A stretch of 46,874 bases of DNA, from assembly GCA_964366055.1 (NCBI GenBank), contig CAYISE010000002.1, forward strand, positions 1-46,874, in the 5' to 3' direction. Below the pieces are notes generated by a model that did not search any database, had not been told where the DNA came from, and saw nothing but the letters and a program-made list of their open reading frames with translations. Of the stretch, positions 7,133 to 13,033 are shown piece by piece. Position numbers and translations under genes: made by a program. Source of the DNA: JBBTQX01 sp964366055. GTDB lineage: Bacteria > Patescibacteriota > Minisyncoccia > UBA6257 > GWB1-50-10. Every line of letters starts with the position of its first letter. The first letter of the stretch is position 1.

Positions 7133-7561
7133 TCACTTGCGAACAGCGAGGAAACGATGGCGGCCATCCCAGACATCCCCAAACCAACCCAGACCCAGCC
7201 TGAGCTCGCCACCAGCCAAGCTCAGCTCCGGGACACGGCGGCTACCAACCGAGCCCCGCCAGACCGAACCAAGAGCGATTATGGGAAATTGCCTTTGAAG
7301 TTCGGGTTGGGTTTCACCAATAACAAGGAGTTCGGCGAGTGTGGCGGGACGAAATCCGTCCTTATCCATTTCGGCAATCGCCGCTTCGGAACCGATCGAG
7401 CGACTGAAATTGAAAAGCTTGTATTCCGCTTCGTAGTCGGCAGGAATATCCACCGGGAAATGTTCCTCGGTGATATCCGAATTCACCCAGTTGTACTTGC
7501 CACGGGCGATGCGGTCTTTGAGGGAGAGGTTGGTGAGGATGTGGAGAATATTTTTTTTCAT
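7133..7561 (-). CDS. DGR target-type protein with C-terminal variable domain
   Basis: The 142-aa product has an N-terminal segment (MKKNILHILTNLSLKDRIA), a middle part (SEAAIAEMDKDGFRPATLAE) and a Gly/Trp/Arg-rich C-terminal ~45 residues (ALGSVWRG to HRFLAVRK). That tail has the layout of the C-type-lectin-like domain diversified by DGRs, and the RT remnant lies directly downstream. Its coding strand has very few adenines (see 7139-7263). I start at 7561 because AAGGAG lies 7 nt upstream; an in-frame ATG at 7588 has no ribosome site. The gene is insulated by its own promoter and by terminators on both sides. Role and binding target are unknown. Confidence 0.75.
   Translation of the reverse strand: MKKNILHILTNLSLKDRIARGKYNWVNSDITEEHFPVDIPADYEAEYKLFNFSRSIGSEAAIAEMDKDGFRPATLAELLVIGETQPELQRQFPIIALGSVWRGSVGSRRVPELSLAGGELRLGLGWFGDVWDGRHRFLAVRK
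7139..7263 (-). other. Candidate DGR variable region (adenine-depleted)
   Basis: I count about 8 adenines in roughly 124 nt of coding strand, far below the surrounding genes. DGRs mutate template adenines to random bases during reverse transcription, so a heavily diversified region loses A. The stretch codes for the Gly/Trp/Arg-rich tail of the protein. No template repeat was found in the window. Confidence 0.6.
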
Positions 7562-7594
7562 AACCGTGCTCCTTATATTGTGGTTCATTCCTCA

Positions 7595-7613
7595 TTTTCG
7601 GACTTTCCGAAAA
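7595..7613 (-). promoter_or_regulatory. Conserved leader hairpin of the DGR-target gene
   Basis: TTTTCGGAAAGTCCGAAAA can form an 8-bp stem in the 5' leader. The decayed cassette has the same hairpin at 38126-38144 with one loop change (A to C), and the surrounding GTTTATTTGAGG and TGAGG/TGGGG context is also similar. Function unknown. Confidence 0.5.
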
Positions 7614-7647
7614 CCTCAAATAAACCGTTTTACAACTTTCTGTGGGA

Positions 7648-7676
7648 ACTATACGCCTAATTCGTAAATTTGTCAA
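7648..7676 (-). promoter_or_regulatory. Promoter of the DGR-target gene
   Basis: TTGACA (7671-7676), 17-bp spacer, TATAGT (7648-7653). The spacer is nearly identical to that of the paralogous promoter at 38179-38207. Confidence 0.8.
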
Positions 7677-7682
7677 ACACCC

Positions 7683-7707
7683 AAAAACCCTTATTTAAAA
7701 GGTTTTT
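7683..7707 (-). terminator. Terminator after the transketolase operon
   Basis: AAAAACC-TTTTAAATAA-GGGTTTTT on the minus strand forms a hairpin with a T-run, directly downstream of the transketolase C subunit and just before the next promoter. It may work in both directions. Confidence 0.6.
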
Positions 7708-7728
7708 CTCATTTTTCAATCCCCTATA

Positions 7729-8739
7729 TTAACTTCTCTTCAAGACCCTTATGACGGCGTTTTTGATATCCTTCACACCCATCCCGTACTTCTCTATCAA
7801 TTCATCGGGCGAACCGGATTCGCCGAAGGTGTCTTTGAGGCCGATAAACTCAATCGGCGCCGGAAAATGTTTCGCGAGTAATTCCGCCACCGCGCTTCCC
7901 ATGCCCCCATTTATCTGATGCTCTTCCACCATTACAACCGCCGGATATTTTTTAACCATGTCTAGAATGGTTTTTTCATCCAGCGGTTTTATGGAAGCGT
8001 TATTCAGAACCACCGTTCCGATTTTTTCTTTCTCCAATTCTTTAGCTGCAACCAAGGCGTTATAAACGAGCGCACCGCAGGCGATTATCAAAACCAAAGG
8101 TTTTGATAATCGTCCCGAACCCGGTGAGGGACTCCAGAATATCTGTGCTTTGCCGGGCGTAAAGGACGTCGCTTCGGTCGTGATGACGGGCGATTTTTCT
8201 CTCGTGAATCTCAAATACACCGGGCCCCAGATTTTCGCCGCCGCGAGCGTAACCTTCTTCGCCTCAATCGCGTCGCACGGCGCGAAGACATTCATATTCG
8301 GCATTGCGCGCATAATGGCGATATCCTCCGTCGCCTGGTGAGTCGCGCCGTCCGGCCCCACGGAAATACCCGCGTGATGCCCCGCGATTTTCACGTTGGA
8401 ATCGTTGTAAGCGATGGTGGTCCGAATTTGTTCGTAATTTCTCCCCGGCGAAAAAGTGGCGTAAGAAGCAATAAAAGGAATTTTGCCGGAAACGCCCAAA
8501 CCGGCGGCGATGGTCGCCATATTCTGTTCAGCCACGCCTACCTCAAAAAATCTTTCGGGGAATTTTTTGGCAAATGCTTCGGTTCTGGTAGATTCAGCCA
8601 AATCGGCGCACAAGGCCACCACATTTTTATCGGCCTCCCCGGCCAAAACCAACCCATCGCCATAGCCGTCCCGAACGGGCTTTTGCTCTACATCCTCGTC
8701 AAACAGTTTCGGATTCAATTTTAATTCGTGGTTTAACAT
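7729..8739 (-). CDS. Transketolase, C-terminal subunit
   Basis: Second half of a split thiamine-diphosphate transketolase that moves two-carbon units in the non-oxidative pentose phosphate pathway. The 336-aa product contains the pyrimidine-binding domain (RFFEVGVAEQNMATIAAGL, including the catalytic Glu of the VAEQ type, and GPDGATHQATEDIA) and the C-terminal transketolase domain (about 215-330). It begins 3 nt after the stop of the N-terminal subunit, and the two must form the active site together. Split transketolases are common in archaea and CPR bacteria. A 1-deoxyxylulose-5-phosphate synthase is unlikely because no isoprenoid genes are nearby. Confidence 0.92.
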   Translation of the reverse strand: MLNHELKLNPKLFDEDVEQKPVRDGYGDGLVLAGEADKNVVALCADLAESTRTEAFAKKFPERFFEVGVAEQNMATIAAGLGVSGKIPFIASYATFSPGRNYEQIRTTIAYNDSNVKIAGHHAGISVGPDGATHQATEDIAIMRAMPNMNVFAPCDAIEAKKVTLAAAKIWGPVYLRFTREKSPVITTEATSFTPGKAQIFWSPSPGSGRLSKPLVLIIACGALVYNALVAAKELEKEKIGTVVLNNASIKPLDEKTILDMVKKYPAVVMVEEHQINGGMGSAVAELLAKHFPAPIEFIGLKDTFGESGSPDELIEKYGMGVKDIKNAVIRVLKRS

Positions 8740-8742
8740 TTT

Positions 8743-9603
8743 TTATTCATGTTCGCTTTTTATCCTCCGCCCCAACGTCCGCAATTCGTGAAGCGCTTTT
8801 TTCGCCTCTTCTTTATTCGGCGGTTTCCCGTGCCACTTGTAATCGCGCTCCATAAAACTCACGCCCTTCCCGGGAATCGTGTGAGCAATGATTATGGTCG
8901 GCTTCTCGTAAATCGCCTCGGCTTCGGAAACCGCGTCCGCCAAATCTTGCATATTATGTCCGTCAATTTCCAAAACATGCCAGTTGAACGCTTCGTACTT
9001 CGCCTTCAGTGATTCTAAGGGCATCACATTTTCCGTAAGGCCGTCTATCTGGATATTATTCCGGTCCACCACGGCCGTGAGATTATTCAAATGATTCTTT
9101 CCGGCAAAGAGCACCGCCTCCCAATGATTGCCTTCATCGTGTTCGCCGTCGGAAGTCAAGCAATACACGCGAGATTTCTTGTTATCTAATTTTGCGGCCA
9201 GCGCCATTCCAATCGCTTGGGAAAGACCGGAACCCAAAGGGCCCGAGGTGGTTTCAAGTCCCGGAAGCGTTTTTCGGTGGGGATGACCCTGCAAGCGGGA
9301 ATTAATTTTACGCAAGGTCTTCAATTCTTCAAAATGAAAATAGCCGGCATAAGCTAATGTCACATAAAGCGCCGGGCAGATATGGCCGTTTGAGAGCACT
9401 AACCGGTCCCGGTCGGGCCAGAGCGGTTTTTTCGGGTCATGCTTCAGAATATGAAAATAAAACGCCGTGAAAATATCGGCCATCCCGAGCGGCCCCGCCG
9501 AATGCCCCGAACCGGCCTCCAAAAGCGTCTCAACCACCTTCTCGCGGATGCGATTCGCCAATTCTTCCAGATATTTTAATCGCCCCTCGTGAATCGGTTT
9601 CAT
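8743..9603 (-). CDS. Transketolase, N-terminal subunit
   Basis: Binds the diphosphate end of thiamine diphosphate and pairs with the C-terminal subunit encoded next to it. The 286-aa product shows AGSGHSAGPLGMADIFTAFY, SNGHICPALYV and the TPP motif SDGEHDEGNHWEA...DRNNIQIDG. The start at 9603 gives the normal family N-terminus (MKPIHEGRLKYLEELANRIR); it lies 1 nt after the rpe stop (TAA-A-ATG), which implies coupled translation. A longer in-frame extension upstream overlaps rpe and is rejected. Confidence 0.92.
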   Translation of the reverse strand: MKPIHEGRLKYLEELANRIREKVVETLLEAGSGHSAGPLGMADIFTAFYFHILKHDPKKPLWPDRDRLVLSNGHICPALYVTLAYAGYFHFEELKTLRKINSRLQGHPHRKTLPGLETTSGPLGSGLSQAIGMALAAKLDNKKSRVYCLTSDGEHDEGNHWEAVLFAGKNHLNNLTAVVDRNNIQIDGLTENVMPLESLKAKYEAFNWHVLEIDGHNMQDLADAVSEAEAIYEKPTIIIAHTIPGKGVSFMERDYKWHGKPPNKEEAKKALHELRTLGRRIKSEHE

Positions 9604-9604
9604 T

Positions 9605-10258
9605 TTAAATCTCAAGCAATTTTTTATACGCTTCCTTCGGAGAATTATTTCCCCAAATATAGGACACGGCAACCACCGCATCGGCGCCGGCCTCTTTTGC
9701 CAATCCGGCGGTCTCGGGATTCATCCCGCCGTCCACTCTGATTTTGACATTGGGCCATCGGCTCCGCAAAAATTTTATCTTTTCCAAAACTTCAGGCATA
9801 AATTTCTGGCCGGAAAAACCGGGCGAGACGGTTAAAAACTGGACGGAAGAAGTAGAATTATCCTCAAGATAAGCCGCCAATTTTTCAACTTTAGTGGTTG
9901 GGTTCAAAGCGAACACTAATTCCGCCCCGTAGGATTTCGCGACTTTTTGCATCAGCAACAAATTGCCGGTGCTTTCAATATGAACCGCGATTTTTTTCGC
10001 GCCCGCCTTGAGCCAATCTTCAAATACCGCGTCCGGGTTTTCCGCCATCAGATGAATTTCCACCGCAATCTCCGGATTCTGTTTTGTAAGAATAGCCAGC
10101 TCCGAGGGATTATTCCAGGTTTTGACCGGCGCGAATTTTCCGTCCGCCACGTCTATCTGGGTTTGATGAATAGGTGGTGTCTTTAAAGACACCACCTCAT
10201 TCCAGCGCTTCTTCACACATTCAAAATCCGAGCAATTTATCCCGGGGATTATCTCCAT
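9605..10258 (-). CDS. rpe: Ribulose-phosphate 3-epimerase
   Basis: Interconverts ribulose-5-phosphate and xylulose-5-phosphate, feeding the transketolase encoded just downstream. The 217-aa TIM barrel has IDVADGKFAPV, VEIHLMAENP, FLTVSPGFSGQKFMPEV and RVDGGMNPETA. The canonical DxMDG is DVADG here. A 26-bp palindrome lies inside the gene (10172-10197) and encodes part of a loop (EVVSLKTPP). The ATG is the last part of the inverted repeat of the 122-bp element upstream: a 28-codon ORF stops 4 nt before it, with no separate Shine-Dalgarno sequence, so translation is probably coupled to that ORF. Confidence 0.92.
   Translation of the reverse strand: MEIIPGINCSDFECVKKRWNEVVSLKTPPIHQTQIDVADGKFAPVKTWNNPSELAILTKQNPEIAVEIHLMAENPDAVFEDWLKAGAKKIAVHIESTGNLLLMQKVAKSYGAELVFALNPTTKVEKLAAYLEDNSTSSVQFLTVSPGFSGQKFMPEVLEKIKFLRSRWPNVKIRVDGGMNPETAGLAKEAGADAVVAVSYIWGNNSPKEAYKKLLEI
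10172..10197. repeat. 26-bp palindrome inside rpe
   Basis: AGGTGGTGTCTTT followed by its exact reverse complement. It shares the ends AGGTGGTRT...AYACCACCT with the intergenic palindrome at 38296-38321, suggesting one mobile family. It keeps the rpe frame open. Confidence 0.7.
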
Positions 10259-10378
10259 CCCGTTAGAGACAGGATGCGCTTAACGAGCGCATCCGTTTGT
10301 TAGGCGAACCGTTTGATTCTTCGGATTGGATATAATTGCTTCTTTCCATATATTCACCTTGAACGTCTCTAACGGGAT
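10257..10378 (-). promoter_or_regulatory. 122-bp leader-peptide element, copy A (before rpe)
   Basis: On the minus strand the element starts ATCCCGTTAGAGAC and ends GTCTCTAACGGGAT, a perfect 14-bp terminal inverted repeat. Next to the 3' arm is a hairpin GGATGCGC-TCGTTAA-GCGCATCC. The element fills almost the whole rpiB-rpe spacer. The 3' arm contains the stop codon of a 28-codon ORF and the A and T of the rpe ATG, so pairing of the two arms would bury the rpe start. Copy B (42924-43048) has the same ends, the same hairpin position and the same ORF tail with a different middle. Confidence 0.75.
10263..10349 (-). CDS. 28-aa leader peptide ending RMRSLSASCL
   Basis: ATG at 10349 is preceded by AAGGTGA, a good ribosome site. 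The peptide is hydrophilic (MERSNYIQSEESN...) and ends KRMRSLSASCL. Its stop TAA is 4 nt before the rpe ATG. Copy B encodes a peptide of the same length with the tail SRMRLKSASCL. The tail codons overlap the hairpin and the inverted repeat, so conservation could reflect RNA structure rather than peptide function. I do not recognise the peptide. Confidence 0.5.
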   Translation of the reverse strand: MERSNYIQSEESNGSPNKRMRSLSASCL

Positions 10379-10383
10379 CCATA

Positions 10384-10899
10384 TCACCGCCAGTTTATAT
10401 TGGTCGACGGCCTCACATCGCCGGCTTCGTCGTCCGCGACCGGCGAGATGATTTTCTCCTCCAATCGGGAGATTTCTTCCAGCCGCCGCTGATGGCGCTC
10501 TTCTCCGGAAAACGGCGTCTCCAGCCAAGTCAAAACGATTTTCTTGGCGGCTTCTTCATCCAGATAATCGGCGCCGAGCGATAAAATATTTGAATCGTCC
10601 TCGTTCCGGCTGTCAAAGGCCTGGTCGGGCGTAGCCGCCAAAGCCGCCCGAATATGCTGAAATTTATTCGCCACTACGCTCACGCCCACGCCCGAACCGC
10701 ACAATAAAATACCGCGCGCGGTTTCAAATTCCGAACTCACCTGTTGCGCCACCTTAACGGCAAACAGGGGATAATCGTCGTTCTCGTTGTAGCGAACGTT
10801 TCCGAGGTCAACCGCGGCGTAGCCGCGCAACTTCAAAAGGTTTTTTATTTTTTCTTTCAATTCAAACCCGCGGTGGTCCGCGCCGATGTAGATAAGCAT
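10384..10899 (-). CDS. rpiB: Ribose-5-phosphate isomerase B
   Basis: Isomerises ribose-5-phosphate and ribulose-5-phosphate. RpiB/LacAB features are YIGADHRGFELK at the N-terminus, LLCGSGVGVSVVANKF with the catalytic Cys and anion loop, IRAAL, and RNEDDSNILSLG. The 171-aa length exceeds the usual ~150 because of a charged C-terminal tail. It starts 3 nt after the gap stop codon and is followed by the 122-bp element and rpe, so gap-rpiB-rpe-transketolase reads as one operon. The allose-6-phosphate isomerase alternative cannot be excluded, but the neighbours favour RpiB. Confidence 0.92.
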   Translation of the reverse strand: MLIYIGADHRGFELKEKIKNLLKLRGYAAVDLGNVRYNENDDYPLFAVKVAQQVSSEFETARGILLCGSGVGVSVVANKFQHIRAALAATPDQAFDSRNEDDSNILSLGADYLDEEAAKKIVLTWLETPFSGEERHQRRLEEISRLEEKIISPVADDEAGDVRPSTNINWR

Positions 10900-10902
10900 T
10901 TT

Positions 10903-11922
10903 CTATAACAATACCGCTACGCCCAGAACGTGCTTTACGAGCGTGGCGACATATCCGGCTTCGTTGTCATACCAAGAAAGCACTTTGACTAAATCCCCGT
11001 CTATCACTTTCGTGAAAGACAGGTCCACAATCGCGCCGTAGGGTTCGCCGATAATGTCGGAGGAGACGATCGGGTCATCGCTCACATTTAAAATTCCCCG
11101 CCAGCGAGACGAGGCGGCCGCTTTTTTGAAAATATCGTTGATTTCTTTTACGGAGGTTTTTCGCTTGGCTAAGAAAGTGACATCGGCGACGGAGCCGGTC
11201 ACGGTCGGCACCCGGAGCGCCGTTCCGTCAAACTTTCCCTCCAAACTTTTTATCGCCCGCGTCACGGCTGTCGCCGCACCGGTCGTGGAAGGCACGATGT
11301 TCTGCGCCGCCGCCCGGCCGCGCCGGAAATCTCCGCCTTTAATAACGGGCCCGTCCACTAATACCTGCGTCGCCGTGTAGCCATGCACCGTGTTCAAAAT
11401 CGCCTTCGCGATGCCGGGGTTCTCGGACATAATCTGAATGACGGGCGAGACGGCATTTGTGGTGCAGGAACCGTTGGAGGTCAAAACCGAGGTTTTTAAT
11501 TCGCCTTCGTTCACGCCCATTAAAACGGTTTTCCCTTCCGCGCCATCCGGGTCTTTCGCCGGCGCGGTAATCACCACCCGTTTCGCTCCGGCCTCCAGAT
11601 GCGCTTTGGCTTTTTCGTAGGACTCAAAAAATCCGGTCGCTTCTACCACGATATCAATTTTCAATTTTCTCCAGGGCAATCGCGTCGGGTCTTTGATTTG
11701 TAAAAACTTAACGGGCTTCCCGCCAACGACCAGATTGCCGTCTTTTGTTTCCACCTTTTTTTCAAATCTTCCGTAGACCGTGTCATACTTCAAAAGATAA
11801 GCCAAATTTTCTGCGTTACCCAAATCGTTCACGGCGACGATTTCAATTCCTTTTTTGTCCATTATCTGTCTCAAGAATAGCCGACCGATTCTTCCGAAAC
11901 CATTGATAGCGATTTTAACCAT
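10903..11922 (-). CDS. gap: Glyceraldehyde-3-phosphate dehydrogenase
   Basis: Oxidises glyceraldehyde-3-phosphate to 1,3-bisphosphoglycerate with NAD(P). The 339-aa product has the Rossmann start VKIAINGFGRIGRLFLRQI, the catalytic Cys in SNGSCTTNAVSPV and the C-terminal signature SWYDNEAGYV. VNDLGNAENLAYLLKYD after beta-2 places Asp at the adenine-ribose site, typical of NAD-dependent enzymes. It heads the pentose-phosphate operon. A TATAAT box ends 9 nt before the ATG and no ribosome site is seen, so the mRNA is nearly leaderless. Confidence 0.96.
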   Translation of the reverse strand: MVKIAINGFGRIGRLFLRQIMDKKGIEIVAVNDLGNAENLAYLLKYDTVYGRFEKKVETKDGNLVVGGKPVKFLQIKDPTRLPWRKLKIDIVVEATGFFESYEKAKAHLEAGAKRVVITAPAKDPDGAEGKTVLMGVNEGELKTSVLTSNGSCTTNAVSPVIQIMSENPGIAKAILNTVHGYTATQVLVDGPVIKGGDFRRGRAAAQNIVPSTTGAATAVTRAIKSLEGKFDGTALRVPTVTGSVADVTFLAKRKTSVKEINDIFKKAAASSRWRGILNVSDDPIVSSDIIGEPYGAIVDLSFTKVIDGDLVKVLSWYDNEAGYVATLVKHVLGVAVLL

Positions 11923-11931
11923 AACGTTTTA

Positions 11932-11937
11932 ATTATA
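11932..11937 (-). promoter_or_regulatory. Putative -10 box of the gap operon
   Basis: TATAAT 9 nt before the gap ATG, in the spacer just after the DUF192 gene. The -35 region is poor. Confidence 0.4.
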
Positions 11938-11939
11938 CC

Positions 11940-12443
11940 CTATTTGGGCAGAAGCGGTTTCGCCATAACCGTATCCCCCACGCTCGCTTTCAAAATCCCC
12001 ACGCGGCCGGCGCGAAGTTCCAATACCCTGTCCACTAATCCCGGCGGCGAGTAATTTTTAAGCCCGCTCTCGGGAATATTGAGGTCGGCCGGCGGCTCCA
12101 TATTTTCTTCAAAACCGACGATTCGCCCGTCCGAAATCCAAATGATATCAATCGGGAACTTCATCCCCTTCATCCAAAAACTATGGCGACCAGGAGCATC
12201 AAATATAAAATACATCCCTTCATTCAGCCCGATGCTGTCGCGTCCGCTTAAACCCTTTTTCCGTTCGGCTTCGGTTTTCGCGATCTCCGCCACGATGTAC
12301 TGATCGTTAATCTTGATATTCACTTTGTCCGTTATCGCTTGCATCCGGTTCAGATAATAAAGCGTGGCAAAGGTTACTCCCGCGATAAAACCCACGATGA
12401 AAATCACAAAGCCGACGAATTTTCTGCTCGTGCCTTTGTACAT
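11940..12443 (-). CDS. Membrane-anchored DUF192 protein
   Basis: DUF192 is a small beta-rich domain of unknown function found in exported proteins. Here an N-terminal membrane helix (FVGFVIFIVGFIAGVTFATL) is followed by the domain with its signatures AEIAKTEAERKKGLSGRDSI, GMYFIFD, HSFWMKGMKFPIDIIWI and the C-terminal VLELRAG. The chosen start at 12443 lies 12 nt after a TATAAT box that an upstream in-frame start (12467) would have to include in its codons. It probably faces the outside of the cell. It precedes gap but has its own promoter. Confidence 0.85.
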   Translation of the reverse strand: MYKGTSRKFVGFVIFIVGFIAGVTFATLYYLNRMQAITDKVNIKINDQYIVAEIAKTEAERKKGLSGRDSIGLNEGMYFIFDAPGRHSFWMKGMKFPIDIIWISDGRIVGFEENMEPPADLNIPESGLKNYSPPGLVDRVLELRAGRVGILKASVGDTVMAKPLLPK

Positions 12444-12455
12444 AATGTTATCTAT

Positions 12456-12461
12456 ATTATA
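12456..12461 (-). promoter_or_regulatory. Putative -10 box of the DUF192 gene
   Basis: TATAAT 12 nt before the chosen ATG, leaving a 5' leader of only about 5 nt. Confidence 0.35.
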
Positions 12462-12488
12462 AACCAAAAATCGCGGCAGCGAAAGAAT

Positions 12489-12539
12489 AAAAAAAAACTC
12501 CAGCGGAACATAAGGTTATGGGCCGTGTTCGCGCTGGAG
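12489..12539 (-). terminator. Intrinsic terminator of the zinc-ribbon gene
   Basis: On the minus strand CTCCAGCGCGAACA and TGTTCCGCTGGAG form a long hairpin (12498-12539) followed by nine T. A second hairpin (CCGAACG-7-CGTTCGG, 12550-12570) lies just before it. Confidence 0.8.
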
Positions 12540-12590
12540 CCGCTCGCCCCCGAACGGTGGCATCGTTCGGACGGTATGAGTGAACAAATT

Positions 12591-12806
12591 TTAGGCCGGG
12601 AAATAGGGCCCATCTATCCTAGCATGTCTCGTGTGCTTACGTTTCTTTTTAAGAAACGGTTTGTGCTGTTGAGATGGGAGCAAAAGTGGAATGAGCCTGC
12701 CGAATGAATCAAATTCATTCTCGCAATCAGGACACTCGTACACCCCGCTTCTCCCTTCAACTTCTTTCGTGCTCACCACACAATTAAAACACAAAGGTGC
12801 AGACAT
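12591..12806 (-). CDS. Small zinc-ribbon protein (71 aa)
   Basis: Unrecognised small protein with two CxxC knuckles (CFNC near residue 6 and CPDC near residue 25) that should bind one zinc, followed by a basic C-terminal tail (KPFLKKKRKHTRHAR) that could contact nucleic acid. It is a clear stand-alone unit with a strong promoter, an ~85-90-nt leader containing a REP palindrome, a ribosome site (GGGGAG) and its own terminator. A DNA/RNA-binding or ribosome-associated role is possible but not shown. Confidence 0.75.
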   Translation of the reverse strand: MSAPLCFNCVVSTKEVEGRSGVYECPDCENEFDSFGRLIPLLLPSQQHKPFLKKKRKHTRHARIDGPYFPA

Positions 12807-12825
12807 ATTTTCTTCTCCCCTATCT

Positions 12826-12844
12826 TACGAGGTTAAACCTCGGA
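12826..12844. repeat. REP palindrome (TACGAGGTT family), degenerate copy
   Basis: TACGAGGTTAAACCTCGGA differs from the intact copies (TACGAGGTTAAACCTCGTA) at its end. It lies in the transcribed leader of the zinc-ribbon gene. Confidence 0.75.
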
Positions 12845-12900
12845 TAGTTTGTTTTGTTTGTTGTTTGTAAAAAGTTTTTTAAAACCTAATTCTGAAGGTC

Positions 12901-12930
12901 ATTGTAGCATCCCCCCAACCAAATTGTCAA
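12901..12930 (-). promoter_or_regulatory. Promoter of the zinc-ribbon gene
   Basis: TTGACA (12925-12930), 18-bp spacer, TACAAT (12901-12906) with an extended TGC before the -10. Transcription would start near 12894. Confidence 0.7.
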
Positions 12931-12959
12931 AAAATGAGATTTCTTGAATATTTGTGGCT

Positions 12960-12989
12960 TCACTTTTCTCGCACGTGCGAGAAAAGTGA
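12960..12989. repeat. 30-bp perfect palindrome, copy 2 of 6
   Basis: Same 30 bp as copy 1, with the same outer flanks (GAGATTTCTTGAATATTTGT before, GGGTGGGGATAAATC after). It lies between the zinc-ribbon promoter and the end of the 1393-aa gene. Confidence 0.9.
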
Positions 12990-13033
12990 GGGTGGGGATA
13001 AATCGGGGTTTTATTGAACTCCGTAAAAAACTC

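Noticed and set aside
8743..9681. Longer N-terminus of the transketolase N subunit (start at 9681)
   Set aside because: The extra 26 residues overlap rpe, are Arg/Cys-rich and unlike the family; the ATG at 9603 gives the normal start.
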